From Ruminococcus sp. (lineage in GTDB: Bacteria; Bacillota; Clostridia; Oscillospirales; Ruminococcaceae), in contig JAAVHM010000096.1 of the NCBI GenBank assembly GCA_014799675.1, positions 5,810-16,883 on the forward strand: a stretch of 11,074 bases of DNA, read 5' to 3'. Numbering within the stretch: the first letter of the stretch is position 1; each line of letters opens with the position of its first letter. Under the pieces are notes generated by a model that saw only the letters and a list, made by a program, of their open reading frames with translations, did not search any database and was not told the DNA's origin. Made by a program: the position numbers and the translations under genes. Of this stretch, positions 6,721-11,074 are shown piece after piece.

Positions 6721-9303
6721 ATGTCGTCAACAATAGGCAGAAACAGATTTGCAGGCTTGGTCTCGGGTCTTGATACGGAATCTCTCGTTAAGGCTATGAC
6801 TGCAAACACAAAAAACCGCATCAATTCCCAGAAGCAGAAGCTCCAGTCCCTTACATGGAAGCAGGAAAGCTACAGAGACGTTATCTCCAAAATATCAAGC
6901 TTTAAGGATAAGTACCTCGATATTCTGAGCAGCACCTCTATCAAGGCTAACGCCGTATTGAAAAAATACAGCGCAACATCTTCCAACGAAAAGGTAGTTA
7001 CCGCAACTGCCGCCTCGGGCGCAACTCCCGCAAAATATACTGTCAAAGAGGCTCATGCCGCTAAAAGCGCGTCTATTTCTTCCACAGGTTCAATTTCAAC
7101 AGGCGAGGTAAAGCTCGACTTCTCAAACGCTGTTTCGGGCAGAAGCTACACCGTTGCAATGGAGCTTGACGGAGTTAAGAAGGACGTTACCTTTAAGGCG
7201 GGAACAAACGTTGAGCAGTCAAAGCAGAATTTCCTTGCAGCAGCAAACGCGGTATTTGCAGAGGTAAAGGGCAGCGGCAAGCAGTTTGAATTTACAGACG
7301 GCACAAGCAATCTTAAATTCAACGGCAACGACGGTATTTTCCACACATTCAGCGTAGGCTACAACTCGGCAGGCGTTGGTCTTACAAATACCACCTCCAA
7401 CCAGATATATACAAGCACCGCTATCGACAAGGTCGGCTTCAAGCAGGCTTTGCAGGAAACCGATGACGGCAAGTACGCTTTCAACATCAACGGCGTTGAT
7501 TTTGAGTTTGAAAAGGATACAACCATTTCCAATATCGTCAGCACCATAAACAACTCAAAGGCTGGCGTAAAGCTTTCTTTCAGCAACGTTTCGCAGGGCT
7601 TTACACTTGAATCCACATCAACGGGCGACGCTGCCGAGATAAATATGTATCAGACAAAGGGCAACCTGCTGAACGCAATGTTCAACCTTGACAGCGACAA
7701 GCTCAAGCCCACAAGCGCTGACACTGCTTCTCTTACATATATCGGAAACGTCGAGGCTTCCGGCAGACTCAGCTCAGTCGTTACAAGCAAGTTTGAGGAA
7801 GAGTTCACAGGCGCGGACGGCACTTTCACAGTGGGCGTAAAGGTAACCGACGAGGACGGAAACTCAAGAACCGTTACTCTTGATATCGGCAAGCACCTCA
7901 AGAACTACACCGCAGGCGCGGACGAGGGCGGCTACACCGACGCTGTTGTTGAAGTTGCTATAAATGAAGCGTTTTACTCGGCGTATGGTTCAATAAACGG
8001 CACAGGCGCTGACGAGGGAATTTTCAAGTATGAAAACGGCGTTCTCACAATCGACAGCCCCGACCGTACAATTGAATTTGACAACGGCTTTACAACGGGC
8101 GACAAAGCTTTGACAAACGCAAAGGAAATCCCCGCTACACCTGCGTATATCCCCGTTAAGGACGCAAATGTAATGACCTTTGAGAACGAAAACGGCGAGG
8201 AGATAATTGTTTCGTCCGCAATTGATCTCAACCTCCAGGATCTCATTGACGCTAAGATAATCAGCCTCCCCGCCGACGGAATGGTTTTGGCTGCGGGAAA
8301 TTTCACCGCTAAGGACGACGCTGCCAAGGCTTTCTTCAACAAGTTATTCGGCAAGGAAACCGTTTCGGGAGCAGCGAACAACGATATTATGACAGCAAGA
8401 GGCTCAAACAGCGTAATTGAAGTAAGCACCGACGGCGAGAATTTTACAAAGTATTCAAGCGCAACAAACCTCTTTACATTTGACGGCACAACGATAAACC
8501 TTACAAACGCAAAGGATTTCGTAGCCGAGTCCGAGGATGATTATATCACCGTTGAGACCGCTAAGGACAACAGCGGCATCAAGGAAGTGATCACAAACTT
8601 TGTTAATGATTACAACACACTTATTGAAGAGCTTTATAAAATAACTTCCACCTCACGTCCAAAGTCAAGCGGCTCTTATTACGACCCGCTTACCGAGGAG
8701 CAGGAAGAGGAGATGTCCGACAAGGAGATCGAGAAGTGGAACGAGAACGCCAAGGAAGGCTTGCTGTACCGTGACGGCAACGTTCTGAAATTCCTCTCGG
8801 AGATCAGAGGCGCAATGCTTACAAGAGTAGACGACATGGGTCTTAACGATCTCGGCATATCAGGCAAGACTTGGTTGGTTGACGGCAAGATCTCATTGGA
8901 TCAGATGAACGGTCAGCTTGCAATAGATGAAAGCAAGCTTGACAGTATGCTGGAGGCTTACGGCGATCAGATCGCAAACTTGTTCACAGGCAAGGACGGT
9001 CTTGCTGCAAAGCTTGAAAATGTTATCGACAAGGCTATCTCCACAAGCAAATTAAAAACAACAGACGCTTCAGGCAACAGAGTCACCAAGGGTTACGGAT
9101 ACCTTTCACAGCTGGCAGGTGTTGAGGGTACAAGAACCGAAAAGGACAACATGATCTACAAGCAGATGGAATACATCAATAAGGTTATTGAAAGACTTAA
9201 TACCAAGTATGAAAACGAGCAGGAGCGTTATTGGAGCAAGTATACAAGGCTTGAAACAATGATGTCCAAGATGCAGTCCACAATGTCATACTTTGAGCAG
9301 TAA
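6721..9303 (+). CDS. fliD: Filament cap protein FliD (HAP2, enlarged)
   Basis: FliD forms the cap at the growing filament tip and helps exported flagellin fold in place. The N-terminal domain opens with RFAGLVSGLDTESLVKAMTA (9-28), the family's G-(L/I)-x-SGLD-(T/V)-x-x-(L/I)-V motif. A middle block, GVKLSFSNVSQGFTLESTSTG (282-302), matches the usual AGV-x-x-x-(Y/F)...F-x-L-x-S-x-x-TG pattern. The C-terminal domain (about 600-855) has GIKEVITNFVNDYNTLIEEL (619-638), a charged helix PLTEEQEEEMSDKEIEKW (656-673) common in clostridial FliD, and a terminal coiled coil ending MSYFEQ. At 860 aa it is far above the usual 450-650. I used ATG 6721 because GAAAGGA (6706-6712) lies 8 bases before it, while the upstream ATG at 6712 overlaps that site. 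No cysteine occurs from this start on. Confidence 0.95.
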   Translation: MSSTIGRNRFAGLVSGLDTESLVKAMTANTKNRINSQKQKLQSLTWKQESYRDVISKISSFKDKYLDILSSTSIKANAVLKKYSATSSNEKVVTATAASGATPAKYTVKEAHAAKSASISSTGSISTGEVKLDFSNAVSGRSYTVAMELDGVKKDVTFKAGTNVEQSKQNFLAAANAVFAEVKGSGKQFEFTDGTSNLKFNGNDGIFHTFSVGYNSAGVGLTNTTSNQIYTSTAIDKVGFKQALQETDDGKYAFNINGVDFEFEKDTTISNIVSTINNSKAGVKLSFSNVSQGFTLESTSTGDAAEINMYQTKGNLLNAMFNLDSDKLKPTSADTASLTYIGNVEASGRLSSVVTSKFEEEFTGADGTFTVGVKVTDEDGNSRTVTLDIGKHLKNYTAGADEGGYTDAVVEVAINEAFYSAYGSINGTGADEGIFKYENGVLTIDSPDRTIEFDNGFTTGDKALTNAKEIPATPAYIPVKDANVMTFENENGEEIIVSSAIDLNLQDLIDAKIISLPADGMVLAAGNFTAKDDAAKAFFNKLFGKETVSGAANNDIMTARGSNSVIEVSTDGENFTKYSSATNLFTFDGTTINLTNAKDFVAESEDDYITVETAKDNSGIKEVITNFVNDYNTLIEELYKITSTSRPKSSGSYYDPLTEEQEEEMSDKEIEKWNENAKEGLLYRDGNVLKFLSEIRGAMLTRVDDMGLNDLGISGKTWLVDGKISLDQMNGQLAIDESKLDSMLEAYGDQIANLFTGKDGLAAKLENVIDKAISTSKLKTTDASGNRVTKGYGYLSQLAGVEGTRTEKDNMIYKQMEYINKVIERLNTKYENEQERYWSKYTRLETMMSKMQSTMSYFEQ

Positions 9304-9304
9304 C

Positions 9305-9340
9305 AGCAGGACGCAGTAATTGAGCAGGACTTAAATTACT
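9305..9340 (+). promoter_or_regulatory. Repeated AGCAGGAC motifs and a GGA hairpin, candidate CsrA site
   Basis: AGCAGGAC occurs twice (9305-9312 and 9323-9330), exactly 18 bases apart. The second copy lies in the 12-base loop of a perfect 7-bp hairpin, AGTAATT (9315-9321) with AATTACT (9334-9340). A GGA in a hairpin loop, with a second GGA near 18 bases away, is the classic layout for a CsrA dimer target. Lack of a following U-run argues against a terminator. The structure is visible; binding by the CsrA encoded upstream is inference. Confidence 0.4.
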
Positions 9341-9372
9341 AAATAAAAACGAAGCAGAGGTTGGAATTATAG

Positions 9373-9408
9373 CTTCTGACCTCCGGCTTCTAATTTCTAG
9401 CTTTCTAG
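9373..9408. repeat. Degenerate 7-base tandem repeat before fliS
   Basis: Consecutive units CTTCTGA (9373), CCTCCGG (9380), CTTCTAA (9387), TTTCTAG (9394) and CTTTCTAG (9401, one base longer) follow a pyrimidine-rich NTTCTRR pattern and stop just before the fliS ribosome binding site. A related run precedes the next gene (9879-9930). I know of no named element that fits; cyanobacterial heptamer repeats are only a loose analogy. Confidence 0.5.
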
Positions 9409-9426
9409 CAGAGGAGGACCGTCATA

Positions 9427-9795
9427 ATGCAGCAAAATCCTTACCAAAAATTTATGCAGCAATCAGTAACGACAATGACCCCCGGACAATTGGTGGTTGC
9501 GCTTTATGACAAGGCAATAACAGAGCTTAACAAAGCGGTGTATTTCATTGAGGAGGAGCCAAGCATACCAAAAGCGCACAACGCCATAACAAGGGTTGCG
9601 GACATTGTTGATACGCTTGACGCGCACCTCAAGGAGAAATATGAAATTTCCAAGACCCTTGCTGATATGTATCAGTATTTCCGTGAAACTCTTATAAGAG
9701 CAAACGTGAAAAAGGACGCAAATCTTCTCAAAGAGCTGATACCGTTTTTCACAGAGATAAGGAACGCTTTTGCCGAGGCTTCAAAAGGCTTTTAG
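9427..9795 (+). CDS. fliS: Flagellin export chaperone FliS
   Basis: FliS binds the C-terminal helices of flagellin in the cytoplasm, prevents early polymerisation and brings it to the export gate; in Bacillus it also assists the FliW-flagellin interaction. The 122-aa helical product matches the family from end to end: NPYQKFMQQSV (4-14), TMTPGQLVVALYDKAITEL (16-34), HNAITRVADIVDTLDAHL (51-68) and the closing helix with YFRETLIRANVKKD (84-97). Length is slightly below the usual 125-135 aa. The ribosome binding site is the strong GAGGAGG (9411-9417), 9 bases before the ATG. That site can pair with CCTCC (9380-9384) in the upstream repeat, so its access may be controlled. It is separated from fliD by 123 bases of structured spacer, longer than other gaps in the first part of the operon. 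Confidence 0.95.
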   Translation: MQQNPYQKFMQQSVTTMTPGQLVVALYDKAITELNKAVYFIEEEPSIPKAHNAITRVADIVDTLDAHLKEKYEISKTLADMYQYFRETLIRANVKKDANLLKELIPFFTEIRNAFAEASKGF

Positions 9796-9804
9796 CAGGT
9801 CACG

Positions 9805-9883
9805 GCGGAGAATGTCCCGCACTGCAATGCAGGATACAGCTTGACTTAATTTTGCTAAGCTGCAAGGGCGGCAGGAAGCTTCC
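9805..9883 (+). promoter_or_regulatory. Cluster of small hairpins in the fliS-fliT spacer
   Basis: The 150-base gap after fliS can form GCGG/CCGC (9805-9808 with 9817-9820), CTGC-AAT-GCAG (9822-9832), a perfect 6-bp stem CAGCTT/AAGCTG (9837-9842 with 9857-9862) and the palindrome GGAAGCTTCC (9874-9883). GGA motifs lie at 9807, 9832 and 9874. None is followed by a U-run, so I see no terminator here. A role in mRNA processing or CsrA binding is possible but not shown. Confidence 0.3.
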
Positions 9884-9930
9884 GATTTCCGACTTTTAAT
9901 ATGGGCAAAATTCTAATCTCTATTTTCTAA
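9879..9930. repeat. Degenerate 7-base repeat before the fliT-like gene
   Basis: Units CTTCCGA (9879), TTTCCGA (9886) and CTTTTAA (9893) run in a 7-base phase, then after a 10-base break come ATTCTAA (9910), TCTCTAT (9917) and TTTCTAA (9924). They end just before the AAAGGAG ribosome binding site (9930-9936), the same placement as the repeat ahead of fliS. The match between units is imperfect. Confidence 0.42.
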
Positions 9931-9945
9931 AAGGAGTGCTCCATT

Positions 9946-10413
9946 ATGAATAAACCATTGATCGGACTTGTCGACCGTAAGATACAGGAAATGGAGAGGT
10001 ACAAGGAAATTACAAATCAAATGGTATACGAGGACATAGACGGCGTAGAGGAGCTTATGTTTGAGTGCCAGAAGATCATTACGGTAATGGACGGTATCTC
10101 GTTAGACATAAAGCAGTATATCAACGAGCAGTCCGTGGAGCGCAAGGAAAAGCTTGAAAGGCTTATGAATTTTGAGGATATCGGAGTACTGAACGGAGAA
10201 CTTCTGGAGCTTCAGGAAAAGATCAAGCGCACCAACGAGCTGCGTTTGCAGATCATTGAAAGCAATAAAGCCGCATACAATCATCTTGCCGAAATGCAGG
10301 AGGAGATCAAAGAAAAGCTGGAAGAATCCGCAAAGGGCAAGCAGGTGATCAACTATTTCTCCGGTACGAATACAAACGTGAATAAGGGGAAAAAGCTGAA
10401 TATATCGAATTAA
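9946..10413 (+). CDS. Putative FliT-like flagellar export chaperone
   Basis: This 155-aa protein directly follows fliS, the usual place of fliT, whose product is the export chaperone of FliD. It is almost wholly helical and rich in Glu and Lys, with no signal peptide or membrane segment. Long amphipathic helices cover about residues 10-60 (KIQEMERYKEITNQMVYEDI at 12-31) and 62-130 (ELLELQEKIKRTNELRLQII at 85-104), then a flexible tail starting KQVINYFSG (132-140) and ending NKGKKLNISN. That helical hairpin with a Gly/Asn tail fits the FlgN/FliT chaperone type, but these families diverge so much that sequence alone does not settle it. It could instead be a second FlgN or an unrelated coiled-coil protein. 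AAAGGAG (9930-9936) is 9 bases before the ATG. It is the last gene of the operon. Confidence 0.55.
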   Translation: MNKPLIGLVDRKIQEMERYKEITNQMVYEDIDGVEELMFECQKIITVMDGISLDIKQYINEQSVERKEKLERLMNFEDIGVLNGELLELQEKIKRTNELRLQIIESNKAAYNHLAEMQEEIKEKLEESAKGKQVINYFSGTNTNVNKGKKLNISN

Positions 10414-10423
10414 TTTGTATAAT
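10396..10423 (+). promoter_or_regulatory. Possible sigma-A promoter for tRNA-Arg
   Basis: CTGAAT (10396-10401), 16 bases and a perfect TATAAT (10418-10423) would start transcription near 10430, some 40 bases before the tRNA. The -35 box lies inside the end of the fliT-like gene and is a weak match. It would place the 10434-10465 hairpin within the tRNA precursor, which weakens the case for either element. Confidence 0.3.
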
Positions 10424-10433
10424 AATACCATTA

Positions 10434-10465
10434 AACTCCATCGGACGGAAATGTCCGGCGGAGTT
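10434..10465 (+). terminator. Hairpin at the end of the flagellar operon
   Basis: AACTCC (10434-10439) pairs with GGAGTT (10460-10465) and CGGAC (10442-10446) with GTCCG (10453-10457), with a 2x2 internal loop and a GGAAAT hairpin loop. It lies 20 bases after the last flagellar stop codon, the expected place for a terminator, but only TTGTATG follows, so no proper U-run exists. It may be a weak terminator, a 3' stabiliser or part of the tRNA leader. Confidence 0.5.
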
Positions 10466-10469
10466 GTAT

Positions 10470-10546
10470 GCGTCTGTAGCTCAGTTGGATAGAGCGTCAG
10501 ACTCCGACTCTGAAGGTCGCAGGTTCGACTCCTGTCAGGCGCGCCA
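10470..10546 (+). tRNA. tRNA-Arg (anticodon CCG)
   Basis: The 77-base cloverleaf is complete. Acceptor GCGTCTG (10470-10476) pairs with CAGGCGC (10536-10542) with one G-T wobble. The D stem is GCTC/GAGC, the anticodon stem TCAGA/TCTGA encloses CTCCGAC, whose middle CCG reads the arginine codon CGG, and the T arm is GCAGG-TTCGACT-CCTGT. Discriminator G and CCA are encoded in the DNA. It follows the flagellar operon and is next to an integrase gene, so its 3' end is a likely integration target. Confidence 0.97.
10521..10546 (+). other. Likely attachment site at the tRNA-Arg 3' end
   Basis: Tyrosine-recombinase elements commonly insert into the 3' part of tRNA genes, and the integrase gene here ends only 140 bases downstream of this one. 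The T arm and acceptor 3' strand (10521-10546) are therefore the likely att core. The tRNA is intact, as expected when the element restores the 3' end. The matching second copy would be outside the window, so the exact core is not known. Confidence 0.4.
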
Positions 10547-10555
10547 CGTATTTAA

Positions 10556-10590
10556 GCCGTTTGAAGCAGTTCAGACGGCAATTTATTTTG
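10556..10590 (+). terminator. Intrinsic terminator of tRNA-Arg
   Basis: GCCGTTTGAA (10556-10565) pairs over all ten positions, with one T-G wobble, with TTCAGACGGC (10570-10579) around a GCAG loop. It is followed by AATTTATTTTG (10580-10590). Location 9 bases after the tRNA CCA end and the T-rich tail fit an intrinsic terminator. Confidence 0.85.
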
Positions 10591-10604
10591 TCCGATTTTC
10601 CCAA

Positions 10605-10625
10605 ATTGACAACAGATTGACAACA
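10605..10625. repeat. Tandem ATTGACAACA repeat, candidate integrase arm sites
   Basis: ATTGACAACA occurs at 10605-10614 and 10616-10625, an 11-bp period, between the tRNA terminator and the integrase gene. Short direct repeats in this position are typical of arm-type binding sites for the N-terminal domain of lambda/Tn916-type integrases. The repeat is seen; the binding role is inferred. Confidence 0.5.
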
Positions 10626-10648
10626 ACTTCGAGAAAAATATAAAAATC

Positions 10649-10680
10649 AAGGCTCTTTTCCATACTCGAGAAAGAGCCTT
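10649..10680 (-). terminator. Terminator downstream of the integrase gene
   Basis: A perfect 10-bp stem, AAGGCTCTTT (10649-10658) with AAAGAGCCTT (10671-10680), encloses a 12-base loop. Read on the - strand it is followed by a T-rich tract (complement of 10635-10648), and it lies 6 bases past the integrase stop codon. On the + strand the tail TTAATTATTAT is weaker, so it may work in both directions. Confidence 0.82.
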
Positions 10681-10686
10681 TAATTA

Positions 10687-11074
10687 TTATCCAACATCTT
10701 CTTTTTTATCCTCCCTGCGTGGAGCAGGTTTGTTTCTGAACATGAAGTCACCGATTATATTTGAATTTCGTGAGCGGCTTTCCTCTAACGCATGAGCATA
10801 GACCTTTTCGGTGGTTTGCGGACTCGTATGTCCTAAGTATTTTGCAACTGAAGCAGGATCAACACCGCCGAATATGAGCGCACTTGCCGCACTGTGCCGC
10901 AGGGCGTGTGGATTGATGTGTGCAAGACCGTTCTTGTCGCATATGATCTTCAGCCACTTGTTAGCCGTATCGGGCGCATGGGGATAGCCTATGTTCTTTG
11001 ATTGGAAAAACAGAAAATCAGCCGTAAAATCTCTTTGCTTGCCGCTGCCGTCCATTATGCTTACGCTTTGAGGG
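10687..11074 (-). CDS. Tyrosine recombinase/integrase, C-terminal part (runs off the window)
   Basis: The gene enters from the right edge and remains open there, so only the last 128 or so residues are visible; the ATG at 11053-11055 is internal, not a start. The visible part is the end of the catalytic domain of a phage-type tyrosine recombinase, which cuts and rejoins DNA to insert or excise a mobile element. Counting from the Met at 11055, the box HALRHSAASAL (50-60) supplies the H-x-x-R pair (His50, Arg53), YLGHTSPQTT (73-82) supplies the third catalytic His76, and VYAHAL supplies the nucleophile Tyr86. The first catalytic Arg lies outside the window. The gene ends toward tRNA-Arg, with its own terminator and a tandem repeat between them, as at the end of an integrative element or prophage. 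The tail after Tyr86 is charged (RREDKKEDVG end). Confidence 0.9.
   Translation of the reverse strand, partial: PQSVSIMDGSGKQRDFTADFLFFQSKNIGYPHAPDTANKWLKIICDKNGLAHINPHALRHSAASALIFGGVDPASVAKYLGHTSPQTTEKVYAHALEESRSRNSNIIGDFMFRNKPAPRREDKKEDVG

Noticed and set aside
1..11074. CRISPR array, toxin-antitoxin pair, rRNA or insertion sequence
   Set aside because: No regularly spaced repeats, no small two-gene pair outside flagellar genes, no rRNA sequence and no transposase or terminal inverted repeats were seen.

Overview
The window is a late flagellar gene cluster on the + strand (about 150 to 10413), followed by a tRNA-Arg gene and the 3' part of a tyrosine-recombinase gene that enters from the right edge on the - strand. 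The gene order flgM, flgN, flgK, flgL, a YviE/DUF6470-type gene, fliW, csrA, fliD, fliS and a putative fliT matches the Bacillus/Clostridium arrangement. Moderate GC content, AAAGGA-type ribosome binding sites and the FliW-CsrA pair point to a motile member of the Firmicutes. Class Clostridia, perhaps a Ruminococcaceae/Oscillospirales relative, is a guess from overall style; the species cannot be told from the sequence.

Region by region: 1-271 is an AT-rich control region. It holds a possible sigma-A promoter, A-tracts, an exact-consensus sigma-28 promoter (154-180) and a leader hairpin just before flgM. 272-5242 encodes the anti-sigma factor FlgM, the chaperone FlgN and the hook-filament junction proteins FlgK and FlgL. 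5243-5992 is a structured spacer and the YviE-like gene. 6027-6685 is the fliW-csrA pair, overlapping by one base. 6721-9303 is the filament cap FliD. 9304-10413 carries fliS and the putative fliT, each preceded by a spacer of 120-150 bases with GGA motifs, hairpins and degenerate 7-base repeats. 10414-10590 holds a hairpin, tRNA-Arg(CCG) and its terminator. 10605-11074 holds a tandem repeat and the integrase end, together the likely edge of an integrated element.

How the genes work together: FlgM would hold sigma-28 until the hook is complete. Sigma-28 then reads the perfect promoter in front of flgM, closing a feedback loop and driving the junction and cap proteins, their chaperones (FlgN for FlgK/FlgL, FliS for flagellin, possibly the FliT-like protein for FliD) and the FliW-CsrA switch that ties translation of flagellin to its secretion. 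No flagellin gene lies in the window. FlgK, FlgL and FliD are all far longer than usual because their middle, surface-exposed domains are enlarged. The least explained features are the non-coding ones: a GGA-bearing hairpin with a repeated AGCAGGAC motif between fliD and fliS, the heptamer repeats before fliS and fliT, and a short overlapping reading frame before the YviE-like gene.
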